A DNA stretch of 64,000 nucleotides, from assembly GCF_002844555.1 (NCBI RefSeq), contig NZ_PJNI01000005.1, forward strand, positions 124,001 through 188,000, written 5' to 3'. How positions within the stretch are numbered: the stretch's first letter is position 1; every line of letters begins with the position of its first letter. Below are positions 1 through 7,390 of this stretch, piece by piece. Under the pieces are notes generated by a model. It was not told the origin of the DNA. It saw only the letters and a program-made list of their open reading frames with translations, and ran no database searches. The DNA comes from Brumimicrobium salinarum. Its GTDB lineage: Bacteria; Bacteroidota; Bacteroidia; Flavobacteriales_D; Crocinitomicaceae. The position numbers were made by a program, and so were the translations under genes.

Positions 1-457
1 CATCAATTTTAGCTTGATTCCTTTTAACATTGGGATTTGTAGCTAAAAATTGCACCTCATCAAAGTCATCACCAAATCTTTTTCTGCCTTTCTTGACATC
101 CTTTGCAATTTTATCTCGGTATTTCTCAATGTGTTCTTCTACCAAGACGTCTGCGCGGTAACGTTTTTTTGAATCTTTATTATCAATCATAGGATCGTTA
201 AAGGCTTCTGTGTGTCCAGAAGCTTCCCATGTTTTCGGGTGCATAAAAATTGCTGCATCCAAACCAACAATTTCCTCATTCATTTGCACCATGGCTTTCC
301 ACCAATACTGCTTAATGTTGTTTTTCAACTCAACTCCTAATTGACCATAGTCATAAGTTGCAGAAAGTCCATCATAAATTTCTGAGGATGGAAATACATA
401 TCCATACGCTTTTGCGTGGGAAATAACTTCTTTTAGCTTGTCTTCACTCTTTTTCAT
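1..457 (-). CDS. glyS: glycyl-tRNA synthetase, N-terminal part (cut by window edge)
   Basis: Charges tRNA-Gly with glycine in the cytoplasm. Only the first ~152 residues lie in the window; the rest continues past position 1. I read the protein directly from the minus strand: it starts at the ATG at 457 and contains SHAKAYGYVFPSSEIYDGL, then YDYGQLGVELKNN and FMHPKTWEASGHTEAF. These are the class II N-terminal blocks of the single-chain dimeric (eukaryote/archaea-like) glycyl-tRNA synthetase, not the bacterial alpha2-beta2 enzyme. This type is usual in Bacteroidota. The gene stands alone, with 164 bases before the next gene. No frameshift is visible in the available part. Confidence 0.93.
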   Translation of the reverse strand, partial: MKKSEDKLKEVISHAKAYGYVFPSSEIYDGLSATYDYGQLGVELKNNIKQYWWKAMVQMNEEIVGLDAAIFMHPKTWEASGHTEAFNDPMIDNKDSKKRYRADVLVEEHIEKYRDKIAKDVKKGRKRFGDDFDEVQFLATNPNVKRNQAKID

Positions 458-563
458 GGATGCAAATTTAACAAATTTAACTAGGTTTCTTGGATATGTA
501 CTGCAAGAATTAATAGCAAAGGAACAACAGTGAGAAAATCATTTGAAAGTACAACTTTTTTTC

Positions 564-596
564 AAAAAAATGAGGAATTCTTTTCGAATTCCTCAT
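564..596 (-). terminator. hairpin terminator after the small lipoprotein gene
   Basis: An 11-bp perfect stem (70-base offset arms ATGAGGAATTC at 570-580 and GAATTCCTCAT at 586-596, loop TTTTC) is followed on the minus strand by a run of seven T (A run at 564-570). It sits about 26 bases beyond the stop of the gene at 622-822, as expected for an intrinsic terminator. Confidence 0.8.
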
Positions 597-621
597 CTAT
601 AATATATAGTCTAACTAAATT

Positions 622-822
622 TTAATCAGTTGACCACGTTCCTTCAATTACTCCACCTTCACAGTCTGCTTCTTTGTCTTCTGCTTCACTCTTGGTCAAG
701 TCTTTGTATTCATCTACAATCTTTGTGTCGTTTGGACCTGTATAAGTACATTTGTAATCTTTCTTACAAGATGTTAATGCTAAACCTCCTAATACTAATG
801 CTCCTAAAAATACTTTTTTCAT
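622..822 (-). CDS. small lipoprotein, paralogue of the gene at 1031-1234
   Basis: A 66-residue protein of unknown function. It begins with a lipoprotein signal peptide whose lipobox is LALTSC, so Cys19 should be the acylated first residue of a mature protein of about 48 residues. The mature part has KKDYKC near its start and KSEAEDKEADC further on. This leaves two further cysteines that could form a disulphide in the periplasm or outside the cell. The next gene encodes a paralogue with the same frame of conserved residues. The gene is monocistronic, with its own terminator. No enzymatic motif is visible. The product is very short, so an adhesive or structural surface role cannot be told from others. 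Confidence 0.75.
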   Translation of the reverse strand: MKKVFLGALVLGGLALTSCKKDYKCTYTGPNDTKIVDEYKDLTKSEAEDKEADCEGGVIEGTWSTD

Positions 823-978
823 AATAGTTTGTAATAATTTTAATTAATAATAATTCGTTGTCATAATATTAGAAAGATTACCTTGAGATGTATGTTAAAA
901 TCTGAAAAAAAAATAAAATATACGATAACGATTCGCTTCTGAAAGCATTTTTGTTGTAAACCCAATTGGGCTTAAAAC

Positions 979-1010
979 AAAAAAAAAGAGATCCTAAGAC
1001 CTCTTTTAAT
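979..1010 (-). terminator. terminator of second small lipoprotein gene
   Basis: Arms AAAAGAG (984-990) and CTCTTTT (1001-1007) flank a ten-base loop, with A and T runs on both sides, 24 bases beyond the stop of the gene at 1031-1234. It could work in both directions. Confidence 0.6.
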
Positions 1011-1030
1011 TTTTTTGTTTTGGAAAGTAA

Positions 1031-1234
1031 TTACTTTTCAGACCATTTTCCGCCACCATTCTCACATTCTTCTTCTTTATCTTTTGCTTCAGACTTAGAA
1101 AGATCTTCAAAAGTTGCCGATGAAGAAGCTGTTTCTCCGTTAACAGTAACAGAAACTTCACACTCATAATCTTTTTTACAAGAAGTTAAAGCCAAAGCTC
1201 CGAAAACCATTCCAACAAATAATACTTTTTTCAT
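1031..1234 (-). CDS. small lipoprotein, paralogue of the gene at 622-822
   Basis: A 67-residue protein of unknown function with an N-terminal lipobox (LALTSC, Cys19). The mature part starts KKDYEC, like its neighbour's KKDYKC, and ends with KSEAKDKEEECENGG, matching KSEAEDKEADCEGG in the neighbour. The signal peptides are also alike. The middle is diverged: here it is Ser/Thr-rich (ETASSSATF). The two genes are in tandem, 208 bases apart, each with its own terminator, so this looks like a duplicated pair that is expressed separately. The start ATG fits a -7-like box about 40 bases upstream. Confidence 0.75.
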   Translation of the reverse strand: MKKVLFVGMVFGALALTSCKKDYECEVSVTVNGETASSSATFEDLSKSEAKDKEEECENGGGKWSEK

Positions 1235-1271
1235 AACAGTTATATTTAATTAGTTAAATTATAATTAAGGA

Positions 1272-1279
1272 CAAACTTA
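1272..1279 (-). promoter_or_regulatory. -7 box (TAAGTTTG) for small lipoprotein gene
   Basis: The minus strand reads TAAGTTTG, a match to the Bacteroidota TAnnTTTG -7 element, 38 bases upstream of the ATG at 1234. A convincing -33 TTG at the right spacing is not present. Confidence 0.4.
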
Positions 1280-1408
1280 AATAAAAAATACAATCTATTT
1301 AACATTTTTTTATTTTTTTTCAAAAAAAAATACATTGAAGGAATAAATAACATAAGATTAGCAACTTTTTTTAAATACTTTTTTAGTATTTTCGATTAAA
1401 AAAGTAAT

Positions 1409-2128
1409 ATGTTAGAAAAAATTGACCTAAAGAAAATATTGTTCTTAGACATTGAAACAGTCCCACAAACTTATGATTTTAATGACTTAGACGAGACTAC
1501 AGCTGAACTATTTAATCAAAAAACACGATTTCAACAAAAAGATGGAACCTCAGTGGATGAAATCTATGAACAAAGAGCAGGAATTCTAGCAGAGTTTGGA
1601 AAAATCGTTTGCATTTCCGTGGGTTTTGTCAATGAAACAAACACAGGAAAAGAAATCCGCATGAAGTCGTTTTATCATGATGATGAAGAAACGCTCTTAA
1701 AACAATTCGCAGGTTTATTGAATGACAATTATAATTCTCCCTACCACCTACTTTGTGGTCACAACGGAAAAGAATTCGACTTTCCATACATAGCAAGAAG
1801 AATGCTTATTCATGGATTAAAACTTCCTTACGCATTGGACATTGCGGGTAAGAAACCATGGGAAGTGAATCATCTTGACACCTTAGAATTATGGAAATTT
1901 GGTGATTATAAACACTTCACTTCTCTCCCATTATTGTGTCATATTTTTAAAATTCCGACACCAAAAGATGATATTTCGGGTGCAGATGTTGCAAGAGTTT
2001 ACTACGAAGAGAAGGACCTTGAAAGAATAAAAGTATATTGCGAAAAAGATGTTGTAGCGTTGATTCAGTTATTTTTAAAAATGAAAGGCGATGACTTGGT
2101 GGATGAAGGCGACATTATTTATTCTTAG
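1409..2128 (+). CDS. predicted 3'-5' exonuclease (PolB-type DEDD exonuclease family)
   Basis: A 239-residue stand-alone nuclease of the family related to the proofreading domain of family B DNA polymerases. The three exonuclease motifs are all visible: motif I LFLDIETVP near residue 13, with the Asp-x-Glu metal ligands; motif II GHNGKEFDFPYIARR near residue 118; and motif III YCEKDVVALIQLF near the C terminus, with Tyr and Asp spaced as in DEDDy enzymes. It should cut single-stranded DNA or RNA from the 3' end in the cytoplasm; its true substrate is unknown. Its last 26 bases overlap the next gene. The length is normal for the family and no key residue is missing. Confidence 0.85.
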   Translation: MLEKIDLKKILFLDIETVPQTYDFNDLDETTAELFNQKTRFQQKDGTSVDEIYEQRAGILAEFGKIVCISVGFVNETNTGKEIRMKSFYHDDEETLLKQFAGLLNDNYNSPYHLLCGHNGKEFDFPYIARRMLIHGLKLPYALDIAGKKPWEVNHLDTLELWKFGDYKHFTSLPLLCHIFKIPTPKDDISGADVARVYYEEKDLERIKVYCEKDVVALIQLFLKMKGDDLVDEGDIIYS

Positions 2129-2546
2129 TTTACTTTTAGTAGGTTTAAACTCCTGTTCTTCTGATATTCAAGAAAATGAAATAAAGCATGAAGAAGATCT
2201 TTCCACAAAGATTAATACCTTTTTAAATCAATTGGAAAATTGGAAAGCTTCTGAAGTTAAATATTTCAATCAACTTGGTAAGGAAATTAGCAAGGCAGAT
2301 ACTTTATTAACATTTTTCTCTTTTAAAAATAAATATGAAAATAATGCCTTTATTTTCTCAGCTGAATCACCAAAAGCATTCAATTCATTTGAGGAAAGTG
2401 ACCTACTAAAAGAAGAGATTTTTACTAAACAACCATACAAAGTGTGGAGAAGAAAAGTAAATCATTTAAGAATTTTAGATTTAAGCATCGAACCACATCC
2501 TACATTAAAATGGATTTTTGTAATTCGTTTACGTAATCAGGAATAG
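2103..2546 (+). CDS. hypothetical lipoprotein overlapping the exonuclease gene
   Basis: Unknown function, 147 residues from the ATG at 2103. I prefer this start to the ATG at 2091 because it gives a clean signal peptide, MKATLFILSLLLVGLNSC, with the lipobox at Cys18. The mature part is acidic and rich in Lys/Glu/Phe, with no recognisable domain; it ends near WIFVIRLRNQE. The first 26 bases lie inside the end of the exonuclease gene in another frame, so translation is probably coupled. Whether the link is functional cannot be seen. Confidence 0.65.
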   Translation: MKATLFILSLLLVGLNSCSSDIQENEIKHEEDLSTKINTFLNQLENWKASEVKYFNQLGKEISKADTLLTFFSFKNKYENNAFIFSAESPKAFNSFEESDLLKEEIFTKQPYKVWRRKVNHLRILDLSIEPHPTLKWIFVIRLRNQE

Positions 2547-2655
2547 CAATGACAATTCTGAAAGATGAATGTGTTTTCTTTATACCTTGCTGAAAAATGG
2601 ATTAAACGCCCGATGAAAGTCTATTAAATAAAGCTATTTCACCAAAGTATCTTTG

Positions 2656-3075
2656 TTAATCATTACTTATCTCAAGCATGTAAAAAGCCAAATCGTTGGC
2701 TGCTTTTTGATAGGCAAATTGTGGCGTGAATGTATTTTCATTCTTTTTAAAATAAGCGCGTAATGTTGGCGGCGCAACAAAATCAACTTCTATGTCCTTA
2801 TACATTTGTATCAATCCTTCAATTTTAAAAGAAATAGGCGAAGCAGCAAAAGTTCCTTTCGTTCCTCTCTTGATTATCGCAATAACATCAAAATTATTTC
2901 TATCTAAATAAGCATGTATGATTTCATAAACAGATTGAACCTCTTTATCGTCTAAATGATCTTTTAGCTTGACTTTCTTCAATTTATCCGAAACTTCAAA
3001 AATCCCTTCAGCCGACTTTTCTAGTCCACTAAAAATGGCTGTACTTCCTTCAATTGATATTCCTAATGCTTTCAT
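2656..3075 (-). CDS. DUF3010-like protein
   Basis: A 139-residue soluble protein without signal peptide or membrane segment. The N terminus MKALGISIEGSTAIFSGLE resembles the start of RNase H-like/Holliday-resolvase folds (beta strand with an acidic residue, then a second strand). The overall pattern, including the AIIKRGTKGTFAASPISFK block and the C-terminal QKAANDLAFYMLE helix, fits the DUF3010 family as I remember it. No function is established. It is transcribed alone, facing away from the lipoprotein gene. The family name is from memory, so treat it as moderate. Confidence 0.55.
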   Translation of the reverse strand: MKALGISIEGSTAIFSGLEKSAEGIFEVSDKLKKVKLKDHLDDKEVQSVYEIIHAYLDRNNFDVIAIIKRGTKGTFAASPISFKIEGLIQMYKDIEVDFVAPPTLRAYFKKNENTFTPQFAYQKAANDLAFYMLEISND

Positions 3076-3571
3076 AATTTGATTTTACTTTTAAGGGTAA
3101 TTACTTTTATCTTTACTTGGTAATCGCTTTTAGACGTTTCTTATCTATAATTGAATCATCTCTGTATTCCTTTTTCTTAAGTTTATTTATTGTAATCATA
3201 GTCTGATGAACACTTTCAAAATTATTTATTTACACTAACAGAGAAAAGCTATTAACCCAAATTATTCACCAATCTTAAAGTCTAAGAATATTAACATCTG
3301 TAAGTCAATATTTTAACTATATTTCCTATAAACTTTGAGAAACCCATTTTTGGATACTTGTGTATTTGTAAGATTTTGATTTAATTTTGATCTATTCGTC
3401 GTTACAAGCCCCGCGAAATATACATATATTACTTTAGGACTTGTGCCTAGAATAGATTTAAAATTAAATGCATGAACCGAGCCTGCGAGCTCAACGACTA
3501 AAGGAGTTAATAATCCGGGGTAATAATCTACAAGACCCAAAGTACACAATTCATCATTAATAATTCACAAT
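3076..3571. other. 496-bp intergenic region with an unexplained ORF-like patch
   Basis: No accepted gene lies here. The first half is plain AT-rich spacer. From about 3390 to 3530 the sequence is richer in G and C than its surroundings and stays open on the minus strand, as described in the entry at 3313-3549. I see no tRNA, transposon end or terminator. Confidence 0.5.
3313..3549 (-). other. possible orphan ORF or decayed gene, 78 codons
   Basis: An open frame of 78 codons whose start codon is not ATG but TTG. Its middle reads PGLLTPLVVELAGSVHAFN and VIYVYFAGLVTT, which looks protein-like but matches nothing I recognise. It has no signal peptide and no neighbour suggesting a role; it lies 22 bases past the stop of the MFS gene, on the same strand. 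It may be a gene fragment, a dispersed repeat that happens to be open, or chance. Confidence 0.2.
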
Positions 3572-4945
3572 TCATTCTCCTCTTTCTTTCTTTCGCAACT
3601 TCTTCAGTCTACTTGCAGACAAAGCCCTACGTCCTTTCACACTTTCTTTTCTAGGAACAAAAATTAACAGGACTAATCCTACACCGAAAAAAGTAATGAT
3701 AGACAAAACAGAAGCTCTCAAGTCGCCAGTTAAGTACTCCATCAAACCAAAAAAGAACAACCCGAGGACAATTCCTAGTTTTTCTGATACATCGTAAAAA
3801 GAGAAGTATGAAGTGGTATCTTCTGTTGTGGGCAAAAACTTAGAATAAGTTGATCGCGACAAGGCTTGCACTCCTCCCATCACCAATCCAATTCCGGCAG
3901 CTAAAAAATAAAATTCTGTTGGTGTTTCGATCCAGTATGCCCAAGTACATAAAGCCATCCAACCCATTACGACAAAAATCAGTGTTTTTAAGTTTCCCAT
4001 CAAACTAGAAATGTAAGACATTAAATAAGCACCACCAGCTCCTAAAATCTGGATCAATAAAATAGCTATAATTAAACCTGTATCTCCACCAGCTGCACCC
4101 CAATCAATTTCTTTTTTGGCAAAAACAACAGCCATTAACATTACGGTTTGTACTCCTGTATTGAAAAAGAAAAACGACAACAAATAACGTTGCAACCGTT
4201 TAGTTTGACGAAATTCATTAAAAACGTTTTTCAACTCTTTTACACCTTTAAAGATATATCCTGATTTTACATCACGCTTATGAATATTGTAAGGCAGTCT
4301 TCGGAAAGTTACTTGCGCAAACCCCATCCACCACAATCCTACCAAAATGAAACTGTATTTTGTGTATGCGGGATCAATGAACATAATAATAGACAAACAA
4401 ATCACCAGTAAAATCATACTTCCGAAATATCCCATCGAAAATCCTCTTGCTGAGATATTATCGTGATATTTTGGTTCGGCTATTTCAGGAAGATATGCAT
4501 TATAGAAGACTAAACTGTTCCAAAACCCCATGCTGGCTAGAAAAATAGACAACATTCCCAATTCTATTTGGGCGGGATTAAACCAAAACAAAGAAATACT
4601 AGACAACGCTCCGAGGTAGCAGAAGAACTGCAAAAATCGCTTTTTACTTCCCGTAACATCGGCAATTCCAGATAAAAGTGGCGATAAAATACTCACCAAT
4701 AAAAAAGAAGCAGCCAATACGTAGGAGAAAAGAACAGAATTGGACAATGATATTCCAAAAAAGTCTACCATTACATTTTCGTTGGGTAACAATTCGTCTC
4801 TCCCTACTGTTTTGAGGTAATGACTTTCCGTAACGTTGGCATAAAAAACAGGAAATATCGCTGAGGATATCACTAAATTATAAACGGAGTTTGCCCAATC
4901 ATAAAAGATCCAGCCTTTTATTACGCGTTGATTTCCTTTTTTCAT
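3572..4945 (-). CDS. MFS transporter, UMF1 (ATG22-like) family
   Basis: A 457-residue inner-membrane transporter with about twelve hydrophobic segments. The N-terminal motif IKGWIFYDWANSVYNLVI is typical of the UMF1 branch related to the yeast vacuolar effluxer Atg22. A central cytoplasmic loop near residues 210-250 is basic, and the C terminus ends in a Lys/Arg-rich tail (SASRLKKLRKKERGE), as expected for a cytoplasmic end. Substrate unknown; relatives are linked to amino acid or small-metabolite export. The start lies 9 bases after the stop of the E1 gene, so the two are probably one operon, which hints at branched-chain or related metabolites but does not prove it. Confidence 0.85.
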   Translation of the reverse strand: MKKGNQRVIKGWIFYDWANSVYNLVISSAIFPVFYANVTESHYLKTVGRDELLPNENVMVDFFGISLSNSVLFSYVLAASFLLVSILSPLLSGIADVTGSKKRFLQFFCYLGALSSISLFWFNPAQIELGMLSIFLASMGFWNSLVFYNAYLPEIAEPKYHDNISARGFSMGYFGSMILLVICLSIIMFIDPAYTKYSFILVGLWWMGFAQVTFRRLPYNIHKRDVKSGYIFKGVKELKNVFNEFRQTKRLQRYLLSFFFFNTGVQTVMLMAVVFAKKEIDWGAAGGDTGLIIAILLIQILGAGGAYLMSYISSLMGNLKTLIFVVMGWMALCTWAYWIETPTEFYFLAAGIGLVMGGVQALSRSTYSKFLPTTEDTTSYFSFYDVSEKLGIVLGLFFFGLMEYLTGDLRASVLSIITFFGVGLVLLIFVPRKESVKGRRALSASRLKKLRKKERGE

Positions 4946-4954
4946 CTGTAAATT

Positions 4955-6958
4955 TTAGTAAGCTAACAACTCTTTTAGTACTGCTTCAAAACGACTATTG
5001 GCCAAGAAGTTTTTCTCTAATTCCGCATCAAAAGGAACGGGTGTATTTAAAGAAGCAACTCTGCGCACTGGAGCGTCTAAATATTCAAAACAAGCCTCGT
5101 TAATTTGCGTAACTAACTCCGCTCCTATTCCTCCTATTTCAACATCTTCATGTAAAACGATGACTTTTCCAGTTTTTTGAACAGATTCAATAACAGTCTC
5201 CATATCTAAAGGAGCTAAAGTTCTCAAATCAATTAAATCTGCAGAAATTGAAGTATCATTTTCTAATGTTTCCAAAGCCCAATGAACACCTAATCCATAA
5301 CTTACAATGGTAACATCGTTGCCTTCTTTAAGAACTGCCGCCTTACCTAATTCAGTTGTATAATAATCATCATACACTTCTTCTTTTAAGCTACGGTAAA
5401 GGAATTTATGCTCGAAAAACAATACTGGATTTGGGTCTTCAATAGCAGCTGCCAACAATCCTTTTGCGTCTCCAGGAAATGCTGGATAAACAATTTTAAG
5501 TCCCGGAACATGGAAAAACCAAGCTTCCGTACTTTGTGAATGGAATGGCCCTGCAGCTACTCCAGCACCTGTTGGCATTCTCACCACTACATCGGCATTC
5601 TGTCCCCATCTCCAATGTAATTTCGCTAAATTATTCACGATTTGATTAAAACCTACCGTCACGAAATCAGAGAATTGCATTTCTACCATTGCTTTCATTC
5701 CAGCGATAGACAAACCTAGTCCGGCTCCAATAATTGCAGACTCACAAAGTGGTGTATTGCGGACACGCTCTTTACCGAATTGTTCAACAAAGCCTTCCGT
5801 GACTTTAAAAACACCACCGTAATCGGCAATATCTTGTCCCATTAAAACCAATTCTGGATAGCGTTCCATAGATTGTCTCAATCCATCAGAAACGGCATCC
5901 ACCAATCGTTTTTCACTTTTGTTTTGAGAAGCTGGCATTACAACTTCTTGATCGTGCTCAGCAAATAAATCTTTAATTTCTGTATCCGTATCTGGCGTAA
6001 TATTGTCTTCAGCGCCAGCTACATCTAATCCATTTTGAATTTCCGCTTTTATTTCTTTAGAAAATTCAGCAATCATTTCATCTGTTAGTAATCCCTCTTC
6101 TTTTAAGAAAAGTTCAAAATTAACCACAGGATCTTTTTTGTTCCATTCCTCTTGAATTCCTTCCGGATAATATTTCGTTCCAGAAGCTTCTTCGTGACCT
6201 CTCATTCTAAACGTCAAACATTCCAATAAAAATGGTCTTGGACGTTCACGAATAGAATCTGAGATTTGTTTTACGGAAGTAATTACTTCCAAAATGTTGT
6301 TTCCATCAACCTGGTATGCATCCATTCCATATCCAATTCCTTTATCTACAAATTGCTTACATCGGAATTGTTCGTTGCTAGGTGTTGACAATCCCCATTG
6401 ATTGTTTTCTACAGTAAAAATGGTAGGCAATTGCCAAACTGCGGCAACGTTTAATGCTTCATGAAAGTCACCTTCACTCGCTCCACCATCTCCAGAAAAC
6501 ACCAATGTTGCTTTTTTCTCCTTTTTAATAATTGAAGAAAGCGCAATTCCATCGGCAATTCCTAATTGTGGACCTAAGTGAGAAATCATTCCAACGATAT
6601 TATAATCCATCGTCCCGAAGTGGAAAGAGCGATCACGTCCTTTTGTGAAACCAGACATTTTTCCTTGAAATTGAGCAAAAAGTCTTTCCAGAGGAATATC
6701 TCGCGTTGTAAAAACACCAAGGTTTCTGTGCATAGGCAAGATTACTTCGTCTTTTTCCATTGCATAAGTAGTTCCTACACTGATTGCTTCTTGTCCCCAA
6801 CCAGAAAACCACTTAGAAATTTTCCCTTGCCGCAAGAGAATGAGCATTTTTTCTTCAATGAGGCGAGGTTTTAGAATGCGTTTGTAAATTTTAACCAGTT
6901 CGTCATCTGAAAAATTTGAACGGTCATAATTGATATATCGTTGGGTTAACGTTTCCAT
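4955..6958 (-). CDS. fused 2-oxoacid dehydrogenase E1 alpha/beta (branched-chain type)
   Basis: Thiamine-diphosphate E1 component that decarboxylates a 2-oxoacid and loads the acyl group onto lipoyl-E2. The 667-residue chain joins both subunits. The alpha part (residues ~20-330) has the ThDP motif GDGGASEGDFHEALN near residue 155 ending in VENNQW. The beta part (~345-667) has LMGQDIADYGGVFKVTEGF and PLCESAIIGAGLGLSIAGM, and ends with the transketolase C-terminal domain. The sequence is closest to 2-oxoisovalerate dehydrogenase (bkdA/bkdB) rather than pyruvate dehydrogenase, and fused E1 chains are common in Bacteroidota. No E2 or E3 gene is nearby. It is the first gene of an operon with the MFS transporter. 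Confidence 0.88.
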   Translation of the reverse strand: METLTQRYINYDRSNFSDDELVKIYKRILKPRLIEEKMLILLRQGKISKWFSGWGQEAISVGTTYAMEKDEVILPMHRNLGVFTTRDIPLERLFAQFQGKMSGFTKGRDRSFHFGTMDYNIVGMISHLGPQLGIADGIALSSIIKKEKKATLVFSGDGGASEGDFHEALNVAAVWQLPTIFTVENNQWGLSTPSNEQFRCKQFVDKGIGYGMDAYQVDGNNILEVITSVKQISDSIRERPRPFLLECLTFRMRGHEEASGTKYYPEGIQEEWNKKDPVVNFELFLKEEGLLTDEMIAEFSKEIKAEIQNGLDVAGAEDNITPDTDTEIKDLFAEHDQEVVMPASQNKSEKRLVDAVSDGLRQSMERYPELVLMGQDIADYGGVFKVTEGFVEQFGKERVRNTPLCESAIIGAGLGLSIAGMKAMVEMQFSDFVTVGFNQIVNNLAKLHWRWGQNADVVVRMPTGAGVAAGPFHSQSTEAWFFHVPGLKIVYPAFPGDAKGLLAAAIEDPNPVLFFEHKFLYRSLKEEVYDDYYTTELGKAAVLKEGNDVTIVSYGLGVHWALETLENDTSISADLIDLRTLAPLDMETVIESVQKTGKVIVLHEDVEIGGIGAELVTQINEACFEYLDAPVRRVASLNTPVPFDAELEKNFLANSRFEAVLKELLAY

Positions 6959-6990
6959 GTTGTTTTTTTAACTACTAAAAATGTGAATAA

Positions 6991-6998
6991 CAAACTTA
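6991..6998 (-). promoter_or_regulatory. -7 box (TAAGTTTG) for the E1 operon
   Basis: The minus strand reads TAAGTTTG about 33 bases upstream of the E1 ATG, matching the Bacteroidota TAnnTTTG element. A -33 TTG at good spacing is not clear. Confidence 0.4.
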
Positions 6999-7374
6999 AT
7001 ATTAATCTGCCATTATCGATAAGGGATAAGGAAAAATAATGTGGAATCTGTTAGAATTATACGGAGCGTCGGATTGCGATGCGTTAAGCTTGCCAAATAA
7101 GAGGCTTATTACAGCTATTCTTCATGGAACAAAGTTTCGCTGCGAAGAAAAAAGCGTTGTAAACTTCAGAATGCTCGAGGAAAAGACAAAGTCATTATAA
7201 CTGAATAATTAATGGAATAAAGCTAAACTTTTCATAAAATAAATCGATTTTTCACAAATAAAATAAATCCGTAAAAATCTGTGTTCGAAAACTGTGTCAT
7301 CCGTGTTCAATACAGAGTAAAATTTAGCTGGTCATTACCAACCTCTCCCTCAAAACTAAACTTTCCTCTCCCTG

Positions 7375-7388
7375 CCGATTCATCGGCA
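7375..7388. repeat. solitary palindrome GCCGATTCATCGGC
   Basis: A perfect 6-bp stem with a 2-base centre, just beyond the stop of the NhaC gene. On the minus strand its core is GATGAATC, the same core as palindrome B of the cassette at 35426-35441. It may be a dispersed REP-type element or simply a terminator stem without a strong T run. Confidence 0.5.
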
Positions 7389-7390
7389 TT

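Larger units (their letters stand above)
6959..7390. other. 432-bp intergenic region
   Basis: Holds a -7-like box for the E1 gene at 6991-6998, then AT-rich sequence without a gene. Around 7268-7310 a degenerate tandem motif occurs: ATCTGTGTTC, then CTGTGTCATCCGTGTTC. A palindrome lies at 7375-7388 at the end of the NhaC gene. No tRNA or small protein was found. Confidence 0.5.

Noticed and set aside
6959-7390. tRNA or small RNA gene between E1 and NhaC
   Set aside because: No cloverleaf or conserved T-loop sequence was found on either strand; the same holds for the other large gaps.
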